Below are positions 12,487 to 25,130 of a stretch of DNA of 64,000 nucleotides, piece after piece (the stretch's first letter is position 1; every line of letters begins with the position of its first letter). The DNA is from Dryas octopetala (lineage: Eukaryota > Streptophyta > Magnoliopsida > Rosales > Rosaceae). The notes beneath the pieces are model-generated. The model was not told the origin of the DNA, did not search any database, and worked only from the letters and a program-made list of their open reading frames with translations. A program made the translations under genes and the position numbers. The stretch spans positions 9,238,001 through 9,302,000 of the forward strand of contig OY992838.1 in NCBI GenBank assembly GCA_963921425.1. The letters are read 5' to 3'.

Positions 12487-14381
12487 GATTGATCTTACCC
12501 GCCCGGGCAAGAGTTTCAATTCCGTCGCGGAGGGCGTAACAGTCACCCGTGACATGGCCGTGATTAGAATAGTATTTGCAGAAGATGCCCTCATTGATCT
12601 GATCTGGGGGTGGTCTCTTGATCTCCCTTGCAGCTGGGAGTTGATCCTTGATCTTGGAGAAGAGTGTCTCTAGATTGGCATTAAGAGGGGTATACTCCGT
12701 GTACTGAACGAATTTGGGCCCCTTGCCCAGAAGTTGGCGCGGTTCCTCAATTCGGGACTTCTTGGTCTGGACCTGGGGCTTGGGGCTTGCGACTTCTCCT
12801 TCCTTCCTCTTGGCCGAGGTCGGCTTGGAATTCAGGGCCTCCATCTGAGCATCCCACTCTTCCGCTCGCGCCCATTTGGTGGCTTCGGTAAAAAGCTCAT
12901 CATAAGTGGAAGGAGGGTTCCTCATTAGATGGGAACGAAGTCCCCCGGCGAGCAGACCTTGCATAAGAGCATTCTTAGCCGATCGGTCGTCGCAATCATC
13001 ACACTTCGTGTATTCAATGTTGAAGCGAATCAGATAAGTCTTGAGACTCTCTCCTTCATGCTGCTTGATGAGCGACTATCGTTCAAGTTGTAGAGTCGTT
13101 CGGATACAACCCGATATCTCGTCAGGAAGACCCTCCGAAGGTCGGAGAAAGAGTCGATAGAGTTCGGCTAGAGAGTTCGGAACCATCCCCGCGCCGATCC
13201 TTTCAAGGTTGAAGGGAAGATTCTGCATTTTGTGGCTTCAGATGCCTGGCGGGCTTCCATGGCGTATCTGAAGCTGTCGAGATGATCATAGGGATCCTTA
13301 GTCCCATCGTACTGATCCATCTTAGGGGGTTTGGTATCCCTAGAGACCTCAGCATCCATGATCCTGCTGGTGTACGGGAGGGGGAGTTCTTCTCCGTGAT
13401 CAATTCTGCCAAGGTATCCCCTGGAGACTTCGACCTAGCCGAGCCGATCGTGGACACTCCGAATTTGGTTTTGGACCAAAGTTCGGACTAGGTTTTCCAC
13501 ATCAGGTGTGGTCGGCTCGGATGCAGTCTCCTCCGAGCGCTCGGTTTGGTCACCGAGCCTCTCGCTTATCGGCTGACGAGTGATCCTCTCGCTTGCCGAA
13601 CGTCGGTCGGACATGACCATGGTAGCTCCTAGCCGATCACCCGCGGACCGTCTCCCTGACTGAGTTTTCGATGTGGAAGGACCTTGGCTGGTGGCAGGGC
13701 CGAGTCTGCTTCTGACTGGGACTCTGGGTTCGGTCGAGCCAGTTGGGTTGACAGCCCCCAACCTAGATCGGATTAGAGGTCGCTGATCCATCATCAGTTT
13801 GGCTCGGTTTCCCCTTGGGCTTCCGGGGGAGTGCTTCCTGAAGGCCGCCTGCTTCTGCTGAAGGAGACGGTGGGAGTTCAGGAACTCGGCATGTTCGGCC
13901 AGGGGCATGTTCTCGAAGCCTGGGAAGGTGCAATCTGTGGCCTGCTGAGCGGGCTGGTCGTCCACATCGGCTGGAGTGCTTTGCCGAGAAGAAGATGGTG
14001 AAAGAACCTCTTGCTCGGTTCGGGTCTGACGCGATCGGAAACCCGATCTCCCGCTGTTCTCGAGCTGAGCGCGATGACGAGCGAGCTCCTCAGCCAGTTC
14101 GGCCTGTTTGACGAGAGCTCATTATTCTGCTTGAGAAGTGCATTCTCAGCGGCCAGATGTCGTTGGTTCTCCTTAATGAGTTTGTGAGCGGCCTTGATCC
14201 TCGAAGGACCTTTGGATTTTGCTGCTTTGGGAAGTTGTGCTCCCCTCGTCTTCTCAGGTGTCTCAGACTGATGTTGTTCATCATTCTGGGACGCTCCTGA
14301 GGAAGAGCTGCTGTCATGAAAGATGGTAGTCATGGTGACTTGTTTGAAGGAAGAACTTAGCACTTGTGGTAATGAACACAA
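12487..14381 (-). pseudogene. Disrupted gag of the Ty3/gypsy element
   Basis: Reading starts near 14381 (or the Met at 14333). It shifts frame between about 14090 and 13965, and again between 13170 and 13078. In-frame stops lie at 13435-13437, 13168-13170 and 13076-13078. Recognisable parts are the retrotransposon gag core around 13340-13170 (YDGTKDPYDHL, then a GSARGWF-like motif) and, near 12590-12540, the cysteine/histidine finger CKYYSNHGHVTGDC that is typical of Tat-lineage gag. The N-terminal part is charged and low in complexity. The breaks mean no full capsid protein can be made. Confidence 0.85.
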
Positions 14382-14397
14382 CGGCTGAAAATGATCT

Positions 14398-14415
14398 TCC
14401 CACAGACGGCGCCAA
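14398..14415 (-). promoter_or_regulatory. Primer-binding site of the Ty3/gypsy element
   Basis: On the minus strand, just inside the 5' LTR after a 2-3 base spacer, the sequence reads TTGGCGCCGTCTGTGGGA. It begins with TGG, the complement of a tRNA CCA tail, as expected for the site that primes minus-strand DNA synthesis. The tRNA species was not identified. Confidence 0.75.
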
Positions 14416-14417
14416 TC

Positions 14418-15481
14418 TGTTGATACAAATTTCCGTAAGATAGATGCAACAACTTAGAAATGGGGATCTGGCTGATTAGAAGCCTTGCTAGATGATGACG
14501 TGAGATCTTCCTGTATGAAAAACAAGATCAGAGGAGATAGACCGGTGTGGTACCAGCTAAACACGCTCCGATGATGAAGTCAGTGATGTGTATTTGGTGA
14601 TGTTTGAATGAAAATGGGGAAGAACAGGTGATGAACTTGGGAGAATGGGAAAAACAAGGTAAATGTTCTGGGTCTATTCTCAGCAAGTTGGGTATGTTTT
14701 GGTAAGCTTTTTCGAGTGGGAATTGGTGTAAGTGTTTGCCTGAGTGATAAATAAGTTGTAGCTGTGGTTTTGTGCATAAGAGCTGATTTATATAGGTAAG
14801 GGAAATTGTGAGGAGTAAGTTACCTGCATGTGGTTAACTGGTTGAGAAAGATCCACGTGTTCGGTCATGAACAATGGCATGCACAGCTACCCATCTCCTT
14901 TAATTTGCATTCAATGCTGCATTAAATGCAAGTATGGAAGGTTCAGGTGAACTGTCTCAATAGTCATGAATGTGAGCTGAGAAGTCTCATCTGTCAGAAG
15001 ATCCTGTCAAGTGCACTTGAGTATGGCGGTTCGTCCCAACGTGATCTTTCTTGGAATAGCGGCAGGAAGCCGAGCCGACCCGAACACATGCCCTCATGCG
15101 CACACATGAAGTCCATGTGTGATCGGATCAGACATGGACTTTCGAACCGAGCTGATCCAGTAGGTAGTGATCCCTCCGAGTCGTAGCTGGCTGTGACTAG
15201 AATCTGAAGAAATGTTCCCCCAACACCGAGCCGAGCCAAACTGGGATGACTAAGGAAAGATGAACACTTAACTCTTTGGATGCTCCTCAGTTCGGGTCGG
15301 ACTGGATGCGAGGGATCCATCACGATGATCCGATTTGAGCTGGCAGAGAAAATGCCGAGCTGCGTGATGATGTGGAGGTCCAAATTTGACCGTTGAAAAG
15401 TCAAACTCCGAAGTCGAATTTGACCGGCCACGTGTCCATCCGTGATTAGCTGTTGGATCAGTGTGGATTTACCTACAAACA
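14418..15481 (-). repeat. 5' LTR of the Ty3/gypsy element, 1064 bp
   Basis: Begins TG and ends CA on the plus strand (TGTTGATACA at 14418, AAACA at 15481). Its left 620 bp match the truncated LTR at 9256-9879. On the minus strand a TATATAA box lies at 14794-14788, a plausible retroelement promoter. The right 440 bp (15044-15481) have no counterpart in the other LTR because that part was deleted there. Confidence 0.92.
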
Positions 15482-15486
15482 ACATG

Positions 15487-16526
15487 CAAACACATTTTTT
15501 ACTTTAAAATTTTGATGGATTCAATTTCTCATTTTATAATATAAATTTGTAAATTATTAAATTTGTTTATATATTATATGATGTTGATATCATAAACCAA
15601 CTTATTTGGACAACACTTCTTTCAAACAATCACCAATGTTCGGGACATAAAATTTTTGCTGTTTGTGCCAAATTTTTCTGCGGTCAAGAATCAATTTCCT
15701 GATATAGATTATAGTGAACAAATACAGAAGCACTTGTAACTTGACTTGTAGGGTTGAGCATCAATCTCCAGTCCCAGCTGATTGGACTCGTACGTTGCTT
15801 GTGGTAATGCCCAAGTGAAGGGAACATTGGTTTGATCAGATTTCATTTTTCCACATAAACTATGGTTCATGGCTTAAAATTACTTTGGAAACTAATATCA
15901 ATTTGATAATTCATTAATTTCCTCGTTAGGGGGGCACACTACATTAGTGGTAGCATCATTACACTGAAAAGAAAATTGGACATGAATTAGAACTTAATCA
16001 CAGACTATATGATTTAATTGTCCTTAATAAGAGAAAGCCAACTTTCCTGGCTCATCATTTACCGTGGAATTTTTGTGGTTAAAATTTGATGATTGACAAT
16101 TTTTAATAGTTTCAAAATTTTCACTTATATTTTCTGTAATGATATTGTATTTATATTTAAAACTACGATCATTTCACTGTAGTCATATTCTACTTATTTA
16201 TACATCTTGTGTATCAACGAATCACTAAGTACTAAATATATATATATATAATATATATAAAATAGTTGTGCAGTAATATGATGATGGCGTGGGATTTCAA
16301 ACTGTAGGGTTTTACAGGATTAAGACATCTCACTCTCTTGATTTCTATAAAATTAATGGTAATGGAAGAATGGCCAAATTACTCTAATGATTTCGGTCCC
16401 TTAGTTTCCTTTATATATTTATTGTCATACGACTCATACTCAATGTGTAGTGGTTAGTGGCTACATTAAATTTAAAAAGGTTAGGTTACATGTATATACA
16501 TATAGCATTTAATGGTTCTGTCATAT
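15487..16526. other. AT-rich intergenic, no gene seen
   Basis: No supported coding sequence or RNA gene. A run of TA repeats lies at about 16237-16262. Confidence 0.5.
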
Positions 16527-17189
16527 ATACGATAATATTAAGTAGCCGCCACCTCAAAAGAAAAAACTCTTTCTTCTCCTCAATATATTCATGGGGAGGG
16601 ACAGCCCTTGTGTTCTCACATATTGCTCCTCCCCTCACCCCTCTCTTTTGTTTTTCTTTTCATTTTTCTGTGTTTTTATTTTTGTTATTTGAGATACTCT
16701 CATCCCAATAAGTGATAGCGTTTCCATCTCTCCTTGTGAAAGTTTCTCCACCTCTCTTCATAAGAGTTTTTCCAATTTGGTTTGTTTTGTGTTTTGATGC
16801 TTTCAAGTTTTCTCTGGCACTCATCACAAGGTGTTAGGAAGTAACTATTTTCGTCGGCACCGGTCATGTTTCCACCGGTTACTACTACTCGATCCGCCAC
16901 TTTACGCTATTGTTAGCTTCGATTTAGAGATGTTGGTAGAATCGTGAACCCAAACGCGACTAGTTTGCTAATTCCTACGGTGCCTCTCTGGCTCCGTTTG
17001 GTGGCTATAGTATCTGCTCGATACCGATGTTATTAGATTTTGGATTTTCTGTGGGCTTTTCTGCTCCATTTTTGTGGGTTTTTGTTTTATTGTAACCCTT
17101 TGTGCTCATATTTTGTATTCTCTTTGCCTTTTTGGCTGTTTTAATGCAATAATATACTTTATTCTAAAAAAAATACGATAATATTAAGT
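16527..17189 (+). mobile_element. Poly(A)-ended retroposon with 17-bp target duplication
   Basis: A 17-bp sequence, ATACGATAATATTAAGT, occurs at 16527-16543 and again at 17173-17189. Between the copies lie 629 bp that end in a short A run preceded by an AATAATATACTTTATT-type 3' end. Long target duplications plus an A tail are the signature of LINE-mediated insertion on the plus strand. No protein domain was recognised inside, so it could be a 5'-truncated LINE tail, a SINE-like unit, or a processed copy of a cellular transcript. The leading part is pyrimidine-rich, like a plant 5' UTR. Confidence 0.8.
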
Positions 17190-17606
17190 CACGTTACTTA
17201 ACATTGTCGATTGTGTTGATTTTATTACTTAACTAATTTCTTGACATGCATACATTTATGCGCGTATTATAGGCTTTTCTACCGTTCATTTACTAAAACG
17301 AAATTGTATCTTACCATTTTTTCTTTCTTCCAGTTTCTTAACTGCTCATTTTATTTTACGTACGATTTAATTCATTCTTAAAAGTTAAAAATTGTAGTTA
17401 TTTTGTGTTCATTATTTGGTCAGAGAAGAATATTTAGGCCGTTCAAATTTTGGTGAAGTTCTTATACCAACTAAATAAACTATCTTTTATAATAGTAGAG
17501 GTTAAACACAATATATTAATGGCTACAAAAAGTGTGAGACATTCGTGTTGTCAAATATAGTTCATGAATTGGTTGGGGATGACCCGATTAATTTGACATA
17601 GAATAA

Positions 17607-17772
17607 TTATTTTGTATAACTGAAATATGGTCATGTAGTGTAATTAATATACATGTTATAATATAGATGTAAATAATTAATAATATATGTTATAAGTATA
17701 AAATCGTTATTTATTCGTATTATAATATATATTAGTTACATCATATGACAGTAATATAGTTATACAAAATAA
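17607..17772. repeat. Imperfect inverted repeat (fold-back element)
   Basis: Arms of about 55 bp at 17607-17664 and 17718-17772 are imperfect reverse complements; the outermost part, TTATTTTGTATAAC, matches exactly. The loop is about 53 bp. The size and AT-richness fit a MITE, but no target duplication was identified. Confidence 0.6.
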
Positions 17773-20700
17773 CATATCACTAGGAATCTCTCCAGCCGGT
17801 GACACCCCATGCTTGACATATCTTCTTAGCTGAAATTAAGCTACGAAGCCTACGATTGATCAAACACATTAATTAAGTACATTGATGTTAATGCCGAATT
17901 ATTAAATATAGAGATGCGACACATGCCCACTTGCACAAATGGCCTTTAAACTATATATTATTATGCTTGAAAATTGGACCGAGGTACTGTTTGATGCAAG
18001 AAATTCACAACAAAAAGTAGCTTTCACTATAATTTGTTCCAAAGGGTTTGTTTGGAATTAAGAGCAGCTCTTGAGCAACAATGCGTGCCTATATGGTTTT
18101 CCTGTTTCTTGTCAAAGAGGGAGGTGCCACTTGTTGGCTTTGAGCTTTGAAAGCAATGAAGATAACCATTTATAACCAAACTCGATCTATTTCTTATTGA
18201 ATAGCTACACACATCAAAATAAGTAAAATTTGGGAACACTAATGATGTGATATTGCTCCATTCATTTATATTAGGTCATACTCTACACTTTGTTTATTTC
18301 ATTCTATCATTTTATCAATCACATCATCTAGTAAGTAAAATTTATTTTGGTGACCCTAATAGTGTTGTTGTTAATTAATAGTCTCATCAAATAATTTCCA
18401 AAGTTGAATTTGTACGGGTGACACAATTATATATAAAAGAGCACGTTATAATTTTTTATGTTCTAAATTCGACCTCTCGAATGTAATTGATATATTTGTG
18501 ATTTGTGATTTGTGAATAATCGCATGCACTTTAGATTTGTTAGCTTTGTAATCAACAAATGTTGGGAACACACAATCACCCATGTTAGATTAATATTCTA
18601 ACCAACTTAATCACCTTAGTGGCATAAAGGTGAGAGGTTTTATGTCAAAAGTTCTTAATCCAATATAAGGGAGATATCCTTTTTAACATACGTAATAATA
18701 CACAATCAGTTATCCCATATAAAATAACTCACAATTGTTAACAATAAGAAAAATGGTAAACTCATATATGGACCATAAAATATTTTCAAGTGATGAACTC
18801 ATGGGCCACTGGCCACACCTTGTTAAAAATAACTTAGTTAAAACCCCAATTGTTGTAAACATTACATTAAGTCTCTGAGATATCATCAGGTAGGCCAAGG
18901 TTGACAACAGAATACATGCAATGCCACTCTGTTTTTGTTTATTTAACTATACTTTTGTTTTTCAAGATTGGTCATGTGAACAAGCACACACAAACACACA
19001 TTTGGGAAGCAAATTATTAATACAATATAATAAAAGTTGAAGTACAGGTATGCATACTTATAGGTCACACATACTTGAGGAATGAGGAGCAATTGTTTTT
19101 TGTGTGCAAAGAAAGAGAGAGAGAGAGAGAGAGAATTGAACATTAAAATATGCATGAAGGGCATTTGATATGATTCGATGCCAATAATGCTGTCCCCCAT
19201 TTGGCCAATTTGAGGGCCATTGACCCTCCAAAAGATCATTTATAGTAATATCTTCCCTTAACCTTGTAACCTTGTTCAGTTGTTCTAGATCGTATAACAT
19301 TTTCATAAACGGATTACGATGAAGTGGTACACCTATGTTTATGTGTGTTAAATGTTAATTAAATTCTTCAATTTTATATTGGGCACCTGTAAAATTTTGG
19401 TACTTTATATGTACCAAAAGATTGTGGTACTTTATGCCCTTTGGTAGAGTTAATACTACGTACACAAAATAAATATATCCCTTTGGATTTTACCATTTGG
19501 ACTCAAATCTGATCAACTTATATATAAAAATCATTTGTACTCCTTGTTTGGTACGTTTGCTTTTCTTAACGAATTTAGCAAGTTATGGAAGACTGGAAGT
19601 AAATATATGCAATGGAAGATTGCAAGTGAAAAATGTATAACCGATATATTATTACGTGATAACTGATTGAAGTAAATCCAATCTTCAAATATATTGTACT
19701 TCACTTACTTTTTATATATGTTAAGTCTGATTCTCATATAAACCGAGTTGTTCAATTTTAATTGGTGTTTTTTGTAAATTGCTTTTTACTAGAACTTGAC
19801 AAATACACCTTCCTAAGTTAATTTTGTTTATATAAAGATTAAACCCTAGAATCTATCCATAAGTACCAAATCAGTAATTCACCCACCTGGCCAATCCCAA
19901 CCCCATTCAACATTGTCAAATGGAGACCTTTGTTTGGGGGGACGTCCATATAAATAAAAGTGAATTGTCGTATCTAATGATCAAACACGCGTTTGCATAT
20001 TATGCGTGTCCACACCATAACCTTTACGTCCTTTGTAGCAGTTAAAACTGCAAAAGCAAAAAGTTATGGCATTCATATGATGCATCTTCCATTGAAACAA
20101 AAAAGAAGAGTTCAGCATGAAAAAGAGAGAAAAAAAAAAAAAAAAAAACCAGCCAAGCTGTCTCTGGTCCCCGTTGAAAATTATGTTGGGTTAGTAACTT
20201 AGTAGTTCACATCACACATGTCATTGTAAACCACTTATTCATTCAATTCATTCATCCATAGGTCCAAGATATCAAGAGTTTAGGGAGATCATCTCTCTGC
20301 TCACATGGCGGGTGTTGTTAAATCAGAAATCATGTGGAGCCAATGGAGCTGGGGCCCACGGGACAAAAACTGTTGGGGGACAATGTATTTATAGAATTAT
20401 AGGAGTGGTCCCCAACTTTACTAAACGGTCCTTCCTGAATTTCTACAATGTAAATCTCATGTGTCATTTAGATTTTTTTATTTATTATTATTAAATTAAT
20501 ATTGACTAGTGGCTAGTGCACAATTTTTTTAAGTCCTTATTTGGGCTCATGAAGCTAAAATTTCAAATGAATCTCTTTTTAATTTCAATATTTCTCTTTT
20601 CCTTCTATTTTTGCGAGGTGGGACCCGGCCCATGCAAAGCTGACTCGGCCACAGATTCTTCGCTGCATATATAAATAACTAAATAAGCACTAATCATGGA

Positions 20701-21999
20701 CTCTTATGTGATGCAAACAGAATCTTCCTAAATATCAAGTATTATGGATGATCAAATTTCACCCAACTCCACCAGATATCATATATGGCCCTACATCTAT
20801 AATCCATATTCAATATGTTAGTAAATTAAAGGCTTACTATATTTTACCTCGTTAGGTGAAAATTCAATGGTCATGGAGGATATACTTTAGATTTTTATCC
20901 TATTAGTTATTGGATTTTTATCACGCCTTGTTTAGAATATGATAAGCACTACCAATTAACTCTAACCCAAATGACATCAAAGTGATCCAGATAAGAAAAT
21001 GGTAGAACCTATGATCATGCAAACAAGTGTTTAAACACTACAAACCAAGCTCTTGGAATTAATCCAAGTGGTAAAGGTACGTTGATGAAGTAACGAGTTA
21101 GAATTAAAGTAGGTTCAAGATTCGATTTTTTTTAATGTAAAAAAAAGCATTACATACCACAATTTAATTAATAAATTATATACTACCAAGGACAAAAAAT
21201 TCAAAGCTCTTTAGATCTAACTACATCTGCATCTGCATATTTTAGGTTTGTAGATGTAGGTTGCAGATGTAGGTTGCAAATGTTAAGTTGCAAATGCAGG
21301 CTGCATTTGCAACTACCAAGTGCTCTGTAAGAACTGTCGAACGCTCGATTAGAATTTTGTCATAGAAGTAAGTTAAGAATTAGGCCAGGTAGACTTGAAG
21401 TTAAATTTGTTTCTCATTTTAGCCTTCTACGTAAATATCCAAATTTAATTGATTGTATTATGTGTTGAAAATTAACTAGAGTTTCCACTAGAAATACAAT
21501 AATGCTAAAGGCATCACCTTGTATTCCAACTTATGATCACAACTAATGTTGTAGATAACATGTTAATTTCTTACTTGCTGTAAATACATGCTAGCTACTG
21601 ATTTTTATACTGACATCTCGATCAATTGGCAAATAAATTTGCTAAACTTGACATTATTGTAGAAATATTCCCAAAAACTAATGGGAAATTACTCTGTTTG
21701 ATTTTAGCATGTAGATCCAATATTCATTAATTAAATCATTGGAATGAAGACAAAGACTTCACAAAATGTCATTTAAAAAATAATTGTTACCAATTTTTGA
21801 ATACCTAATTGACTAAAAGAGTAAAGGGGTATCTTACTTAAGGAAGATCACTATTACACTTACCTTACCAAATGGGATTTGCAATGTTTCATTTATTTGA
21901 ATGTGAACCCGTTATAAATCTCAAGATATTCTGAATGAGTAAAATATTGACATATATATATAATTATAATTACCTGATGAATAAATAAAAAATTAGGAT
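17773..21999. other. Long intergenic stretch, no gene seen
   Basis: No ORF with a recognisable domain on either strand. A short GA run at about 19111-19134 and A-rich tracts at about 20130-20148 are the only simple repeats. Stretches near 18608 and 21050 loosely resemble tRNA-derived SINE heads but are too weak to call. Confidence 0.5.
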
Positions 22000-22455
22000 T
22001 AAATACCAAATATCAATAGTTTTTCAGTAAAACAGCAAAACACTAATTTTTTTTAGTTTAGATACTAACTCAGAGTAAGACATTTTGGATTAGGTCACAA
22101 ATCAGTTTGTTATACAGTTGTGACTGTCGAACAGTTACAGTTGTAATTGTCGAACAATCACAGTTGTGATTATTTAAAATTTATAAAAAATCAAAATTTT
22201 GAAGGGTTTCATACTTTTGATTTAGGTTTGGGGGATGAAGTCCTATAACCTAAAAACTAAATATTAAAGTTTAAGCCTTGCAAATATTAAAAAAACTACA
22301 AATCAATAAAAAAGTTTGAATGTTAGACAGTCACAGCTCCATATAACCATGTTTTTTAAAGTTTGTACTTAAACTAAAATTTTGTACGTAAAGTGAAATT
22401 ACATAAATGTTTTCGTAGTTAAAATAAAAAAATATTAAAATTTGGTACTAAAGTC
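22000..22455. repeat. Degenerate repeat region with about 23-bp tandem units
   Basis: Near 22119-22170 three imperfect units of the form ACAGTTGTGACTGTCGAAC follow one another. The outer edges (ATTAAATACCAAA near 22000 and TTGGTACTAAAG near 22440) are loosely inverted, which suggests a decayed transposon. No target duplication was established. Confidence 0.4.
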
Positions 22456-22978
22456 AATGAATCTATGAATAAATTGGTGAGTGCAAGTTGTGCAACTATA
22501 TAACACAAGAAAACAAAGAGCATCTCTTGGAATCCAATACCATCCAACTCAGGCTCTTTAACCAGCCCATACATGCATCGATTTTCCCACTAAATTGCAG
22601 AACCTCATTCACATAACATGACATAAATGAAACTAGAAACCCAGAAAGAAGGAAATTAAAAAAAAAAAAAAAAGATGAGAGAATAAAAGGAAGACTAAAT
22701 TAACTCAGTAAATTTGCAATTTTCTTCCATTAATTACTACCTAACCAAAAAATTACCAGAGGGAGGAAACTATGATGATGAAGAAGTACAGACTTCGATG
22801 AAGTTGTATTTGTTTGCATTAATCCACATAAAGATCGATTACAACTTCCAAGCTTTCACAATTTTCATGCAACACGTACCTCTCTAACCCTCCCAACCTA
22901 TTTATATTCATATATGAGCAAACTAAGCCTGCAAAGAGCAAACTAATAAGCCTGTACGTGTTCTGATTTCGGCCGCGT
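22456..22978. other. 3' flank of the FLZ gene
   Basis: Probably holds the 3' UTR of the minus-strand FLZ gene in its right part. No other feature seen apart from a poly(A) tract at about 22658-22673. Confidence 0.45.
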
Positions 22979-23893
22979 CTACAAGGCGGCCACGGTTTCG
23001 CCGCCTTTGGCAGCAGAGACTTGGTGCCGGCCGGCGGTGGAAGCCGAAGAGGAACACTTGACGTCGTTCCTCTCATCCAAGTTCATCTGCTGTTGCCGGC
23101 ACTCTAGACTGCAAAACGCACTGTCCCCTCTGCAAATTATCAAAATTATAATTCAGTCAATGTCGAACATGGAAAAAAACTTATTTGTTATTCATAAGGA
23201 TTTTTTTCCTTTTTTTTGGCATGTATTTAGTTACATTTTATAAATATGCACGGCTAGCTAGAGAACTGAAAATCCCGGAAAATATGCCAAAAAAATCTTG
23301 GAAAATTAGGTAATTAAAACAAGAAATTAATTTTGACAAAAAAAAAAAAAAAAAAACAAAATTCATGTCATTTATTGATCCGATAGTATTTCTCTTCAAA
23401 ATATTCAAATTGAAATTCTCGATCTCTAAAACCGAATTTCCCATAAAATTTGTGTGGCTGAGAAGAAATTGGTGACGGAAATTGATATTTGTGTGAGTTA
23501 CATGACATGACATGTGATATGTTGAATGCGAGAAAGATTTTATTGGGGAGAGTCATGAGAGGGGGAAGAATGGTACCTGTACATGTAAATATCGCGGCCA
23601 GGGACAAGGCGGCGCTTGCAGAGACCGCAAGCTTTCAAGAAGTGAGCGGTCTCGACAATATCAGCCGAATTCCTCCGCTGGTTTCTGGGTGACGACGATG
23701 AGACCATCTTCATCGTCAGCCGTTGATCCAATCCATCAACCCCACCACCGCCCCATAAGGCCAGAGGCTGAAAGGGGCTGTGGGGATCGGAAGGCTGAGG
23801 TTGAGCTTCGCTAGTAGTGTTGAGATCAAAGGTGATCTCTGACATGCTTGTTGTCCTCTTCATTGGAGGCCGTGCTCTCTTCCCCAACAACAT
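22979..23893 (-). CDS. FCS-like zinc finger (FLZ, formerly DUF581) protein, 2 exons, 155 aa
   Basis: Exons are 23893-23577 and 23129-22979, joined by a GT-AG intron in phase 2, with a TAG stop. The start at 23893 gives the usual FLZ opening [19 protein letters not shown]; an upstream in-frame ATG at 23911 would add six residues. The C-terminal half holds the FLZ motif split by the intron: CGLCKRRL, then after the junction [13 protein letters not shown], a Cys-x2-Cys ... FCS-x2-Cys arrangement. The protein ends in the family-like tail GETVAAL. FLZ proteins bind SnRK1 kinase subunits and act as adaptors in energy and stress signalling. The probable 5' leader carries a GA microsatellite. Confidence 0.92.
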
Positions 23894-23955
23894 TTTTCTC
23901 TTCTGCTTCAAGACCCCAACTAAACTACTACTGCTATTCTATATATTCTCTCTAA

Positions 23956-23957
<2 letters not shown>

Positions 23958-24002
<45 letters not shown>
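23958..24002. repeat. (GA)n microsatellite in the probable FLZ 5' leader
   Basis: About 22 GA units lying 65-110 bp upstream of the FLZ start codon. On the transcribed strand this reads CT/TC, a frequent pyrimidine-rich element near plant transcription starts. Confidence 0.9.
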
Positions 24003-24004
<2 letters not shown>

Positions 24005-25130
24005 AGTGAAGAGAACTAGAGAAGTGAAGGAGGGGAAGATAAAGAAGAGGGCCAGAAAGTGAGGAGCGAATCTGGACCGTTGGTTGCAGTTAAGAGAGAG
24101 ACTGAGACTGAGACTCTGAGAGGGAGTTGTTTGCAAATATGGGAAATCCACGTCAGCCCTGCAATTGGGAATTTTTTATTTTATTTTATTTTTTCATTTA
24201 TTTATTGGGCAAATGGGAGGCTTCGGAGGCTTCGGATGCTTTCCTTTCTCCAACGCTTTGTAATCAATCACTTGCAGTGAGTTTTACTGGCTGCTGCTCT
24301 GCTTGGGTCACATAGCATTGTCCAACACATGCTCTCAATCTAACACGTATACTCACTTCATTTTTTGGACAATTGTCACTTTCGGTTAATTTGGATATTA
24401 AAACTTTAATTATGATTTGGTGGACTTGATTTATTGGGTGGTGAAAAATGTTCGAGAAGAGTGGTAAACAGTCAAAAAAGAATAATGCTATTTAAGAAGG
24501 AATTATCCTAAATACTTGCATATGTAACACACTATTAATTAATTGGATTGATATTTTAAGATTTTAAATAATCAGATTCATGCCGATATAAGGTTCAATG
24601 CTATCTGTAGTTGTACTTTTACAATGCCTAAGAATTAGTCATACCAAATCACAATTCAAACTCATTTTCATAAAATAAAAAATCCAAAGAAAAGTGGTTG
24701 GTCTAGTTATTCGTTTATTAGAGTGGATTAAATATTAAATATATCCTCAAAGCTACAATATATTTGTATTTGATTAATCAGTAATGGAAATACCAGTGCT
24801 AAAATTAAAAAAGAAAAGCACAGTGGAGAAATTAAAAACAAATATGCTGGGAGAAAAGGTAAATAGTCTTTTTTTTTTCTTTTTCTTTTTTCAATGAGAA
24901 AGTAATGGTCCTTTTGAGGTTAATATATTTCTATTGTAATCTTTTTGCTTGGCTTATGGTACGTATAAATTTGTCTTTACAATAGAGTGGGGATAACTAC
25001 GTGTGCCATGATGTTATGTGTGTTTACTTTTTCTCATCACTTACTAGATATTTAAGTTGAGCAGTTATACTTATACTCACACAATCACACATCAAATAAT
25101 GTTTAGGCGTAACCTATTATATTATTAATG
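24003..25130. other. Upstream region of FLZ and intergenic DNA
   Basis: Contains the FLZ promoter area. No TATA box could be assigned with confidence. No further gene is visible. Confidence 0.45.

Larger units (their letters stand above)
9251..15486 (-). mobile_element. Ty3/gypsy (Tat-lineage) LTR retrotransposon with integrase and part of the 3' LTR deleted
   Basis: The element spans 9256-15481 and is flanked by identical 5-bp target duplications ACATG (9251-9255 and 15482-15486), so both outer boundaries are original. In element orientation (minus strand) it has a full 5' LTR (15481-14418), a primer-binding site, broken gag, protease, reverse transcriptase, RNase H and a second archaeal-type RNase H. 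It then jumps directly into the middle of the 3' LTR at about 9880/9879. No integrase remains, and about 440 bp of the 3' LTR are missing. Hand comparison of the shared 620 bp of LTR gives roughly 4% divergence, mostly transitions. The second RNase H domain and the gag zinc-finger form place it in the Tat lineage. It cannot be autonomous. Confidence 0.92.

Noticed and set aside
21040-21140. SINE-like head with a GGTTCAAGATTCGA box
   Set aside because: Box A is poor and no target duplication was found. The same applies to 18608-18660.
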